DNA of 64,000 nt from Marsupella aquatica (Eukaryota; Marchantiophyta), in contig OZ316891.1 in NCBI GenBank assembly GCA_973895155.1, forward strand, positions 2,790,001 to 2,854,000, written 5' to 3'. Position numbers and translations under genes: made by a program. The notes under the pieces are model-generated. The model was not told where the DNA came from, did not search any database, and saw only the letters and a list, made by a program, of their open reading frames with translations. Shown here piece by piece: positions 47,984 through 58,943 of this stretch; position 1 is the first letter of the stretch; every line of letters starts with the position of its first letter.

Positions 47984-48846
47984 CAATTATTGTAAAACAT
48001 AAATGGCCGTATCTCGATCGTTTGACCTCCGCTTGTGCATCATTTACGAAGCCGTGATCAGGAAGAGCAGGGTTACCCAAGTATTTTTCAGAAGTGAATT
48101 CTGAGAAAATTATATTTTTGACAATTGTTAGGGGCCCCTCTTTTTGCAGCGGACGGTAGTGGCAATCAGGAGGATGGTGATCGATGAACATGGTTGTTCA
48201 TATCTTAGGGATGGTCTGTGACAAATTGACAGACCCAATGCCTTTGGACACCCATACCTCAAGGTGGAAACAATAACATGCTATCCAAGTGAAAGGTGAC
48301 ATTTTTTGTTTTAATTAGGTGATTATTCCAAAAAGAGAGTTAAAGTATCAAAATCATAAAATTTTAAAATTTTAAAGTTTTTATAAGGCCCTTTAAGCAA
48401 ATTTAAGTTAGTATAAGCTCAAATGGGTAAGGATACCATTGGAAGACGTCAAGGCTACTCTGGTTTTCACATATTGGACGTCCATGGCGGCCGGCAGTAG
48501 GGCGCGAGCTTCGACCCTCAGTGCTCACTTGTTAGACCACCATTCGAGCTCATTTCAATTGCTATAGGAGCGCAACTGCCTAGAGAATGTTCACCCCGAT
48601 TCTGAACTGCCATTGATGAGACGTTGAGGAGTATTGGGTCATCGATGCTCTCTGATTTCTTAGAATTGAAGAAATTGCAATTTCAAGAGCTTCACTTGAT
48701 TAAAGCTCCTTCATTTCTATCTCTTTTCAGTTCATTCCTTCTCCCATAGTAACGCAGCTACCTTAGATCCCTGAGATTTCATTCTTGAGCCTCCATGCTT
48801 AACCATTTTTAGGAGGAGAGCTCTAGAGCCTTCTCAGATTTTCTGA
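47984..48846. other. No gene seen
   Basis: Sequence between the 281-bp element and the CACTA-like terminus, with no frame or array of note. Confidence 0.5.
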
Positions 48847-48870
48847 CACTAGAAGAAACCGGCCCATTCT

Positions 48871-49059
48871 GAGACCCTGCCTTAAGTGACTCTAATGAGA
48901 CCTTGCAAAATTTGTGACTCCTAGGTTTTGGGTGTCATTATAGTTACAAGTTGTGGACTGAGTTTTGGAGAATTCTTGGGAAGTCATTTCTATAACTATT
49001 GGGGAAGTTGCAACTATAACTAAGTTCAGCCAACAAGAATGAAGTTGTATAAGTGACTC
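48871..49059 (+). repeat. CACTA subterminal direct repeats
   Basis: GAGACCYTGC, a short A/T spacer and GTGACTC occur as a unit at 48871-48892 and again at 48897-48920. A third GTGACTC, preceded by ATAA, lies at 49053-49059. TATAGTTAC/CTATAACT motifs in both orientations lie between. Such short repeats are where En/Spm-encoded proteins bind. Confidence 0.6.
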
Positions 49060-51119
49060 CCTCTACAATAGAGCGTTATATATGTAAGAGAGCCTTAGGG
49101 TTTAACACCACAATCTAACCACATTTGACCCCGCCCAACACATACCATTTAGGATATATCCTAATTTTCTTAGTTGTCAATGGGACTAAAGGAGATGCCC
49201 TCGGGATATTGTGTGAGTACGCAACTCTACAAGGTAAGTAAAGGTCCTTGGTCAATGTCAATGCTAACAGATCTCAAATATATACTCTACATTAGAGTAG
49301 ACTGAATTACAACATATGTATGCCACAAGTTTACAAGTGTTACAACATAACAAAATAATCCCAACTAGCTAGGGTCCCACAATGGCATGCATGTAATATT
49401 AATTGGACTCATTTTTGTGTCTAAATGGGTACATTTGAAGTTATCTCCTTGGTTATCTCTAACTCTCACATATGCAAGGGCAGGTTATTTTTACTTATTG
49501 CACGCCATGCCATGCATACATACCGTCATGTACCCCCTCCACACATTGTTCCATCTAGATTCCTTTAATTAAAGGTTCAAAATCACCAAGAACTGGGAAT
49601 GCAGCTGGAACCTCCATGTACTTGGCATGTCTACATGTTATAATTAGACATATCTGATAATGGCACCCCACACACTATGCTCATGGAATGAGCATAAGAA
49701 CTTGTGACAGTCCTTACCTTAATTAATCAAGCAAGGATCTGACGGTCGTAAACTTAATCAAAGGATGATCTGACGGTTGAAAACAAATATGGGCACATTA
49801 AACCAGGTTTAGGGTTTAATGGATTCCTTCACGCCAACTCCCATTGCGCCTTGGATTCCTTTGGATTTGCGGACGAGGAGCTGATCGCGCATTCTTTGCG
49901 AGGGAAAAAAGGGGGCAGTTTGTCGATCACTAAGGCTGAAGCTGCATTGACAAATTGCAATCCCGACTGCAATGGGAGTAGTAGGAGGCAAGAAGAGCGA
50001 GTTTAGGGTGTTGCATAGACAAAACAGAATGTGAGTCGTAGGCAACATTCAGCCATTGTATGTGTTTAGCATTGATCATAGGCACTGTGGGAGGCACTGC
50101 AGGAGGCGTTTGCCACTGCGCAAGGCACTGTAGGAGGCACTTGTTCCTTCAAGCTGGGAGAGTCAATTTGACGTTCAGCTGCAACCTGGGATCGAGAACC
50201 AGGAGCTTCTCATTGCGGTTTGGTGTGCATTTGGACTGTTCTTGCAAAGTGGGACTCCAGGCCTGGAGACATTGCATTGATCGCCTTTGGATGTACATTG
50301 CAGTCCGACTAGGAGGCTTTCAAGTGGAGCTGGGTTGGAAGTGAGTTGAAGATTGAGTTGCCATCACATTGCAATAGCGGGGGATTGTTGCTCAGCTTCA
50401 CATACTGCTACGGATTACTACGCAGCTTCAGTTTGAGCGGCTTGGTGCTGCATCAGCCCATGTAAGGCTGCAATCCCCTATCTTTGCTATGTGACCTCGC
50501 GGCTGCAAGTTTGGTTGACTTCTCTGTGCTGTGAAGCTGTTTTTGACTCAGGTTCCGGCCAAGTTTCACCAGCGCAAATTTTTCTAAACATGAGTGTGGG
50601 CTACAACTGGTGAGGTGGAAGGGATAAGAAAATGCGCTACCGTCATTGACAACATCTCAACCTTTTACAGTGAGCGCTATTGACATTCGGCCAGCTGTAA
50701 GTGTATTTCAAGCTTGACTTTAACTTGCCATCTGCATGAACCGGCTTGCAATAGATGTTGTAGCTTTTGCTTAGCTGCATTCACCTCCCAAGATGCCCCG
50801 TGACATCCAGGTTTGCACAATGAGATAATAAGGCTGAAATGATAAGGTAGTGATTGCCAATGGATAAAAAGCTTTATGAGAGTTGCTTCAACGTTCAGCT
50901 GCAAACTAGGATTAGGAACCAGGAACTTGTCGCGGCAGTCCAGCTTGTTTACTTGGAGCCGGAGCTGGAGTCAAGTTTCACATGTTTCTTGTTTAGTGAC
51001 AGAGTACTTCTGAGAAATGTGACAGCCCCTGTGAGAGCTTTCGGCACCAGTGAGGTAAAGGGTGTTCTTACTCATGCAATAGTCACTTTGACCTTCTGAG
51101 TTTCAGCAAATTGAGTTTC
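49060..51119. other. Non-coding left arm of the putative CACTA element
   Basis: No convincing gene. It contains two segments duplicated further right: 50171-50220 corresponds to 50891-50940, and about 50407-50515 corresponds to 51885-51992. GGCACTGYRGGAGGC is repeated near 50081, 50092 and 50128. Confidence 0.5.
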
Positions 51120-51225
51120 AAGTGCGGGCACTGAGAGTTGACCTGTTTGAGCTGGGGTCACTGAGAGTTGAGCTCTTTGAGCTACGGTTACAGAGAGTTG
51201 AGCTGTTTGAGATGCGGTCTCATAA
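51120..51225. repeat. Short tandem repeat, ~33-bp unit
   Basis: GAGAGTTGAGCTSTTTGAGMT, followed by CGGT and a short spacer, is repeated three times with decay. Confidence 0.75.
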
Positions 51226-51884
51226 GTGAACTAGATCCTCCCCCGTGTAAACGTCTAGCATAGTCACATGTCCAAGCTTTGCTTTTGACTCTGAATATAT
51301 TCACTGTCAACCATTGAAGGAGCTACGTGCATGAATTGTCTACTTATTGGGTTGTTTAGGGATTCAATATACAAAAATGACAACTTGAGTAAGGCAGTCT
51401 ACGGAGGCGCGAAAGAGTCGCGAGGAGTCGAGTTCAGCTACGGCAGTATTCACTTCAGTTGTCTCAATGTGGTTGGCGTGAGCTGCAGGTGAGCTTAGCT
51501 GTGTGCACATTTCATGTAAGTCAGGTGGTCGGTGTTTTAGGCATTGCGGAACTTGATTGACCACCCCATGGCTAAGGTTTAAGGTGCAGACTACAACAAA
51601 CATGTGTTGTTGCTGAAAGTGTTGGTGGTGAGCGACAACTGGTATTGTTTCAGCTAAAGGGAGCACATTGGAGCTTGTGTATCCATGACCTACGACCGAT
51701 TGCGGTTGCCTGCTGTTACAATTGCCGAATCAATCACGCACCCAATCTTGTGGGCAGACACAACTTTGCGGGAGTGTTGAAGGTTTAGGGTGAGCAACAG
51801 CGGAGAGCTCATTGCTTGGTGGCAGGGTTGAAGGTGGATGATCGGGCTGCAAGGCCAACCGGGGACTTGTTTTGCATTGAGCGA

Positions 51885-51992
51885 TTGCTGCGGATTGCTA
51901 CGCAGCTTCAGTTAGGGCGGCTTGGTGCTACATCGGCACAGGTAAGGCTGCAATCCCCTATCGACGCGGACTCACCTCGTGACTGCAAGTAT
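51885..51992. repeat. Second copy of segment 50407-50515
   Basis: CGGATTGCTACGCAGCTTCAG, CGGCTTGGTGCT and GTAAGGCTGCAATCCCCTAT occur in the same order and spacing as in the first copy 1.5 kb to the left. The phrase TGTCTAGGTGATGTATGCAT just after it recurs at 53381. Confidence 0.8.
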
Positions 51993-52516
51993 AGTTGTCT
52001 AGGTGATGTATGCATTGCGTGTTTAGGGTCTAGGTGACATCGCTGCTAAGCAAAATTTGTGAGCTGCCTAGGTCCATTGCCGAATGTTGCTTCCTTTAAA
52101 TTACCTGGTGCCTGCTGTTACAATCGCCTGCTCAATCATGCACCCAATCGCCTGGAGCTCATTTGCCTGGAGCTTCATCCGTCAGATTCAAACTGTTATT
52201 GCTGCTCTGCCCTTTTGCCATGGGTTGCCGGCCTACCGGATGCTATCAACAGATTAAGAACAAGTCATATCCTAAGTCCCGGTGTTGCAGTGATGTCCCC
52301 GACCCTAAGATGCTTTCCAAACTCATCTTTCTTGTTTCCTGTTGCTGCTGATGTATGTATGTTCTCCCCTATTTTTGCTTACAGATTGGTCTCTCCACAC
52401 TTCTTGCTTGACATGATTGTTTTGCTCCTCCCTGTATCAGAACATGCCTTGTGCCCGGCGGTGGGGTGGGGGGGTGAACAGACGACCTTAAGGTTCACTA
52501 CATTTCTAGGAACTGT

Positions 52517-52672
52517 GCATCTTTCAGCTGATTTTAGCCGCAAGTTCCCTTGCTTTCCCCTGTTTTTGCTAAGATCCCTCCCACTAATCACATGCATCTT
52601 TCAGCTGATTTTAGCCGCAAGTTCCCTTGCTTTCCCCTGCTTTTGCTAAGATCCCTCCCCACTAATGACATG
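52517..52672. repeat. Tandem duplication, 77-bp unit
   Basis: GCATCTTTCAGCTGATTTTA starts at 52517 and 52594. The copies are about 95% alike by eye, so the duplication is recent. Each contains TTTCCCCTGYTTTTGCTAAG. Confidence 0.9.
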
Positions 52673-55217
52673 CATCCTTTACTTTTCTCGGTGGCCCGTG
52701 CGCCTGCCTTCCTACTTTCGTTCTTATGGACTCTCCTTAGGTTTTCATTCACCTGGTTTTGGACTTTTTGCTCCGGTGGAATCTGTCTTGACAACTTGTG
52801 TTTGTTCTAATTGTTAATATCTCAAGAGGGTCGTCAACTAAGCTGAAAGGAGTCAAAGCTAACTACAAGCTAGCAAAATAATACAGAGAATGCTCCCAAG
52901 TCGAGTCAGGAGGAAGTTACTAAAACTAGACCTTCACAACTCTCGAAACTGGAAAGTGAAATTCAGCGTGAGACACGTAGCTGAAGGCCACAAGGATAAC
53001 TATATGGCCACGCTGTCCCCCATTCAAGTCCAAAGTCCTCTTCAGATTGTCTGAACTCCTATTGAATGTATTGAATAATTATTTCATCACAGAAATTTTC
53101 AGAACAAACACGGAAGCACCAGGGGGCTGAGGATTAGGTATTGAGGCTGAAGACATTGAGGTCATAAACTAGGTGTGGTTCGGGTGACAATGTTAGCAAC
53201 TGATGCTTCTTCAGGGGAACTTCCCATGTGCAGTTTATCCACACATGATTGACTTTGGTTCTTGCTGTTTTTCTTTTGGTGTACTCTTGAGTTTGGTGTC
53301 ACTCTATCCTTTCCTGTAGCCTCGAAATAGGAACACACCTGCTTAGTGGTCCCCAATCGCCCAATGATTTATAATGACTGTGTCTAGGTGATGTATGCAT
53401 TGCGTGTTCATTCCAGAAGAATGAATATGTACACTTTGCACAAACCTGGACAGATTTTGAATGTTATTTATCTGAGTTTCTGTTTGTGAGCTCTGACTTG
53501 GAGCCTTAACATTTGTGTTTCTGTGGGGCTGAGCAGAGTTTGTTCAGTCTAGAAGCTGCTGTACTGAAGTGATCAGCCTCCGGCTTGGAGGTGAATCTTC
53601 AATTTTTTGTGGATCCGAGTGACTTCTGTCCAACTGAGTTTTGCTTTGTCGGGACGATTGTGTTTGGCTAAGATGCTAGATTGTGGCTTGTCTTCTTGCT
53701 TCCAGCTTGTGTATTTTCAATTAATAGAAGTTGGGAACGAAGTGATAATTGAATTTCCTTATATTAAGCATCTTCACCTAGAAACTCAATACATAAACTC
53801 CAGGATTCCCTCGGGACATAAAATGAGCCAAATTGTCTCAAAATTGGGAACCTGCACCCGCACTACTCAAACAATTGTGTTGGGCTTGGTGGCCTTGTAA
53901 GTCTTCTTTAGCTTTCGCAATGGAGGTTGAATCTTGCAGTACGTCAAGGGGAACTTGATCTTTGAATCATGGAACTGCTTGGTACTTTCTCGCTTGCACA
54001 GAGAGACAGGGACTGTCGTAGTCTTCATGATCTAGATGCAAGGGAACCGAACTCTATGACAAGAAGCCATCTCATCATACATCTGCTCTGCAGCTCCGTT
54101 TCTTGTGGTATCACAATATTCCTTGTACATGTTGTGATAACCTGTACGACTCTGATACGTGGACCCAGATACCGAAGTTCTTAATTGTGGTGGGCTTCTT
54201 TTTGAAGATTTGGTAGACACATTATTCAGCATTTGCTAACTTCGAAACTAGAAGGGTAACACATTAAACAACAGAGAAACTCACAACATCCTCCTTTGGT
54301 CCTTCAGAGTCTGTACTTTGATTCTGAAGTTTGACTGAGTTTTTGTTTACTAAAAGAATGTGACTGTGTAAGAGTTCCGTTTGGCAGTGGATTGGTTGAA
54401 GCACTTCATGCTAGTGTGTTGTCCACAGCTCTTCAACCAGCTTTCGTCTTCCTTGTCTTTCACCACTTACGATGACATCAATTCAGCTAAGACCATAGAA
54501 GGTTCCAAAGCATCTAACTTGTAAAATCGCATTCTGTTACATCAAGGACTAAGGTGTTGGGTGCCAAAGGAGACAGCACAACAAACACGCTGAAAAGACT
54601 TCAGGACTGGGTTCAACAAGGTAGTGAAGGTGCTTAGAGCCATAGTAAGTATGCATTCTGTATCTTTCTCTATTGATGTGAGCTTGTGCATAATGGGAGT
54701 TGTAGTTGGCAAGAGTTCCAAATATGAATAGATCCAGAAGTATGTGATCATGTACTTGCTCTATAAAGTTCTGAAGATATAAGCATTTTCTGTTAGACCA
54801 GGCAACTTGGGAGTTGGTAAGTGTCACCTGCATCTGAGGGGCTACACCGGGGCATCAGTGGAGGTTCACTTGCACAACACGACAACCAGTGAATTTTCTC
54901 TCTGCTGCAACCTGCAAGGTGAGACTTTCGGTCTTTCTGGATGAAAAAACAGGAGTTTAATATGATTGATATACATGTCCGTCGAGAATATGGGTTTATC
55001 ACCAAGCTCTTTGTCTTAGGAAACTCATAAACTCAGAATCAAATATGTACTATGCACGTTTCATGCTATGTGTATACTATGACCTGTAGTTGGAACCAAG
55101 ACAATGAGTGGGAACTGATTAGTTTAGGTGGTTGCTGTTGGCGAGGCAAGTCGACCTCCTGCTCACCTTGCTCATCAAAGGACGTGAACAGAGGACATCA
55201 CAACGAAAGCAACACTT
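52673..55217. other. No confirmed gene inside the putative CACTA element
   Basis: Only short frames on both strands (maximum about 97 codons), none recognised. Confidence 0.45.
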
Positions 55218-55667
55218 ATGGTGAGGACCCGCAACGCTGAACATGTGCGACTTGCACGCAAGGCAGAGATGTTGCGCCTTGAGTATGTCAGACTTGGGAT
55301 CCTTCCAGCCCAGTCTGCATGGTACTTTGAGTACCCTGTTGTTTCTAGGAACAACTACAGCCGGCCTCTACCTGCTTCAGTACCCTTCCCGACATCCTTG
55401 GTATTTGTGTCTCTTGTACATGACCCGCCACAAATTAGGTGCCAAGGGTGTGTACACAGTTGCCAATATGACTGTCCTGCCTGTAGGGCTTCTGGCCCAG
55501 AATTGGATGACCGTTCTCTTGGATGCCGATTTTTGCACAGAGCACAATGTATCATCTGGAACCACTTGCCATCCTGCAGTGTGCCTGGTGATGTCACTTG
55601 TCCTGCCCTCCCAGACCCCACCACCGGTGACTTTGGTGTCTACACATGTTTGGATCACATGCTCTAG
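55218..55667 (+). CDS. Cysteine-rich frame of unknown function
   Basis: A 149-codon ATG frame, locally richer in G and C than its surroundings. It begins with a basic, helix-like segment (residues 1-30), then has a cysteine-rich part (CQGCVHSCQYDCPAC around 87-101 and more Cys after it). It shares this DNA with a 155-codon frame in another phase (55243-55710), so the true frame is uncertain. It lies 0.7 kb upstream of the PHD gene on the same strand and could be a 5' exon of it or a decayed cargo gene. I do not recognise it. Confidence 0.3.
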   Translation: MVRTRNAEHVRLARKAEMLRLEYVRLGILPAQSAWYFEYPVVSRNNYSRPLPASVPFPTSLVFVSLVHDPPQIRCQGCVHSCQYDCPACRASGPELDDRSLGCRFLHRAQCIIWNHLPSCSVPGDVTCPALPDPTTGDFGVYTCLDHML

Positions 55668-55710
55668 AGGACCACTTGTCACACCGCATGCACAGACCAG
55701 ATACCATTGA

Positions 55711-56364
55711 CCTATAGCTTAACACTCTGACTTCAACACAGAGGATATTTACTTAAAATTTTGATGTATGAGCAATTTTGGGTCCAGGGTTTAGGGTCAA
55801 CAGTACATAACTTATATCCTATTATGCCTGCACTAAGCAAAATATCCTAATTTAAGAGGCTAGCAAACTCGCATAAAAGTCTCTATTGAAAGACTGCTTT
55901 CATGACTGCTTTAACCTGTGAACATTGCAACGTTGAATGAATTAATGGGCCATGTGATAATATGCAAAATGATTTATGCCTCACTTATTTGTCTCAGCCA
56001 CTATCATAACCTATTTAGGATGTATAAATTTCAACCCTTATGACACTGCTTCATACCAATCCTCTTCGAAGAATGCCTGTTTTACATGTCACGACTATTG
56101 TATGTGATTCAAATGCATGAAATGTTGTTGCAGATCTCCTTTGGTGAATCATAGCCACAATTAAAATTGAGGTGTTGGTGGAGAAATTGTATTAGGGGAT
56201 CAGTTTTGTGTGTGGGCTCAACATACCAAAAGTATGTGTGCTCTGCATCCTTGTGTGGCCATTCCAATTCATTGCAGTAGCAAATGCCTTTGTACCTTAA
56301 ATGCTAAATATATTTTACTTTCTGTGCAGTCTGCTAAATTGTAGAGTCTATCTCATGCGCAGGC
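55711..56364. other. AT-rich spacer before the PHD gene
   Basis: No frame of note. A pyrimidine-poor splice-acceptor-like GCGCAG lies directly before the PHD ATG, so an upstream non-coding or short coding exon is possible. Confidence 0.35.
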
Positions 56365-57045
56365 ATGGCACGGCCTAAAATTCAAGCCAAAAAGCGTGTG
56401 ACAGAGGTGAGAAACACAGGTGTACTTGGGGCAGATGCTACTAACTTCTCTGCAAGTCAGATTTTCCAGAAGGCAGCTCATTGTTGTGCCATTTGTGACG
56501 ATGGTGGGGGCCTGGTCATTTGTGAGGGCCCTTGCATGAGGCATTTCCACCTCAACCCGGAGTCTGACCTTGCTGCAGAAAACAACTGTCCAGGGGTGGG
56601 CCTCCCGTCAACACACCAGGGAGACTGGATGTGCACTGATTGTTTGGAGAAGCAGGCTAAGTGTGCACAGTGTGGGAAGTTGGGGTCCTATGAGGGCTCT
56701 GTTGATGCTGCAGCAAATGTTAGGAAATGTCCAGACCGTTTTTGTGTGAGATTTTTCTGTTTTGAGTGTTTGCCTGCTCATGCCACAGCTTGCCCACTTC
56801 ATAGGTGCAAGGCATGTGGTGAGCATGATGATGACTACTGGACTGACATAGTCCACTGTGCTAGGTGTCCCACTATGTGGCACTATCATTGCCTGAAAGA
56901 TCATCAAGCAGAGGGTTATGCTTGTGACAGAGAAATCTATGATCACTCTGCACATGGTGTTGATCGATGGATATTTTATTGTCATCGCCATGCCATTGAT
57001 CCTACCTCGCGCACTCCTGTGAGAGATCACATATCTTGGCTGTGA
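56365..57045 (+). CDS. EDM2-like triple-PHD zinc-finger protein
   Basis: The 226-residue protein has three consecutive Cys/His zinc modules and little else. The first spans about 40-93 (C41, C44, C53, C57, H62, C90, C93). The second covers about 100-146 and the third about 148-209 (C148, C151, C165, C168, H173, C176, C206, H209). The order and the ending (IFYCHRHAIDPTSRTPVRDH) match the PHD cassette of plant EDM2, a chromatin reader that acts on silenced transposons and intronic heterochromatin. The rest of EDM2 (N-terminal part, methyltransferase-like region) is absent, so this is a stand-alone reader or a captured fragment. It lies upstream of a BRCT gene and a transposase, all on one strand. 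Histone binding is inferred from the family, not shown. Confidence 0.75.
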   Translation: MARPKIQAKKRVTEVRNTGVLGADATNFSASQIFQKAAHCCAICDDGGGLVICEGPCMRHFHLNPESDLAAENNCPGVGLPSTHQGDWMCTDCLEKQAKCAQCGKLGSYEGSVDAAANVRKCPDRFCVRFFCFECLPAHATACPLHRCKACGEHDDDYWTDIVHCARCPTMWHYHCLKDHQAEGYACDREIYDHSAHGVDRWIFYCHRHAIDPTSRTPVRDHISWL

Positions 57046-57637
57046 AGCTGAACATTGTACATGCACAGTGCACCTGATGTGGATGTACTATTTTTTGAGA
57101 TTGCAGAGATTCCAATTTTGAAAAGGAGTTGGGTAGGCGAGTTTATATAGGCAGCACTTATCTTGTGCTCTGGCGTCAGTGGCTGGGTACATGCCTATAC
57201 AAACTTATCCTTACAAGCCTTCTTGGAAGTATTTAGGCTGAGTGGTCATTTTCATAAACACTTTCATCACACTGCTAAATTAAAACAGGACTTCTAAATT
57301 GTAAGCGTATAAATTATCAGGCATGCAATTAATCAAATTGCCCTATAAGTTTGTCATTGAATGTATCCTCCTTTACAACAAAATATGTATGTGCCATGAC
57401 AAGTTGGTTGCACTTCATTTCACCACGGATATGGATTTTGTAGTATATATTCAAACAATGTCCTGCATCCGTGCAGGTGCCTAGTACGTATTGTTCACAT
57501 ATCCCTTGTACCTATCAAAATCGGACCTGAGCACCAGTGGGCCAGATCAACTCAAAAAGCAGGAATTTTGTTGTCCTTGTATTGTCAGGTGAACCCATTC
57601 TTCCAAAATTCACTGTCATCACGTAGGGTGTGTGTAC

Positions 57638-58510
57638 ATGGAGCCTGGTAAACGTAGAAAGTGTGACCACCCAGCAGTGTTTACAGGGGTCAGAGCGATT
57701 TTGGTCCATGGCCAGCATGGGTTGACCAAAGTGCATTGGCCAACTGTACAGAAACGATTCTCTGAGCTCCATGGCACTGTAGTTCAAGACATCACTCCAG
57801 AGACTACACATGTTGTTGCAGGGACATGGCTATCAGTGATAAAGAAGTGGTCATGGTCCTACATGAATTCTGCAATTACTAAGCAAGGCCTAAAAGTAGT
57901 TGAGGCCTCTTGGATCACAGATTCCATAGCACATAAGATTGTACAGGATACTGAGCAATATGAGTTGTGGGAGGATGAAGAAGCTACTGCATCAGCTTGG
58001 GCTGAACAAGAAGTCTGGGAAGCAAAGGCACGGCTTGCTGATCTCCAATATGGACCTGTACTCAACAAAGGACAGAGCTCTACAAGGCTGAAGAGTATGT
58101 TGGCTGAGGAGACGAAGCAACCAACCCCCATTCTGAAAGGGCTGAGCATGGTATTTGTGGAGGCGGGAATTGGAGAGGTTAAGTGCAAAGTGTACAAGTC
58201 CACAGTGCTTGACCTAGGTGGGACAGTGGAGGAGAATATAACAGAGGACACCACTCATGTCATTACTAAGTCATATCCCAAAGCCTGCCGCAAGTTTGGG
58301 AAGGGAGACATTCGCTTTTATGTCATGTCCCATAATGTGTTTGTGGTTTCATATGCTTGGCTTGTGGAATCAGTAGCAGCTGGGAAGCGTCAAAACCCAA
58401 TGGACTATGATCTTTTTGAGGCCTGGCCACGGAAGGGTCAGGATCCTTACAGAGAGGACTATGAGACAACAAGTGAGGAATGGGTCATTAGCGATTCTGA
58501 ATCAGAGTGA
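57638..58510 (+). CDS. Tandem BRCT-domain protein
   Basis: BRCT pairs bind phosphoproteins or DNA ends in repair and checkpoint signalling. The 290-residue protein has BRCT 1 at about 13-104 (ETTHVV, and the conserved tryptophan in VVEASWITDSI, W92). A charged helical linker covers 105-165, and BRCT 2 lies at about 166-258 (MVFVEAGIGE, LDLGGTVEENITEDTTHVIT, tryptophan W241 in SYAWLVESV). BRCT 2 resembles the BRCT of plant DNA polymerase lambda, but no polymerase domain follows. The C-terminus is acidic (ISDSESE). The start is the ATG at 57638; a GTG two codons earlier is ignored. It lies about 0.6 kb downstream of the PHD gene and 0.4 kb upstream of the transposase start. Whether it is transposon cargo or an adjacent host gene is open. 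Confidence 0.8.
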   Translation: MEPGKRRKCDHPAVFTGVRAILVHGQHGLTKVHWPTVQKRFSELHGTVVQDITPETTHVVAGTWLSVIKKWSWSYMNSAITKQGLKVVEASWITDSIAHKIVQDTEQYELWEDEEATASAWAEQEVWEAKARLADLQYGPVLNKGQSSTRLKSMLAEETKQPTPILKGLSMVFVEAGIGEVKCKVYKSTVLDLGGTVEENITEDTTHVITKSYPKACRKFGKGDIRFYVMSHNVFVVSYAWLVESVAAGKRQNPMDYDLFEAWPRKGQDPYREDYETTSEEWVISDSESE

Positions 58511-58943
58511 GGAGTAGTAGCATCAGTTTGGACACAAGTTTTTTTGTATAAATCAGATCATTGAAATAAATGTGATCTTTGAACTAATGTACCTTGTTAT
58601 GGTTGGTGGCAGTTGGGCTTATTTTACTGTTGGCGGATTGTTGTTTCCTGCTGCCTGGGGGTGTCACTGTAAACGTACATGCAGAGGCGGTACATTTGAG
58701 GACAGCGGAGGAGGTGGTGACACCCTCCAACATTTAGAAATTTTGTGTCATTCACTTGACAATAGGTACACTACTTGCGAACCTGTTTTTTTCTTTTGGG
58801 GTGGTTTAGGGTTTGTGAGAATTTAGTACACGTTATGTTAACTCTTTTGGCAGATACAGTCAGGGATATATGGAACACAAATACCACCATTAGGCATCCT
58901 TGTTCACTGCTGTCCATGACTGCAGAGCTCCCAGCCTGTTACA

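Noticed and set aside
52059-52810. Frames of 196 and 86 codons
   Set aside because: They cover the 77-bp tandem duplication, which encodes the same peptide phrase in two different frames, so the frames are by-products of the repeat.
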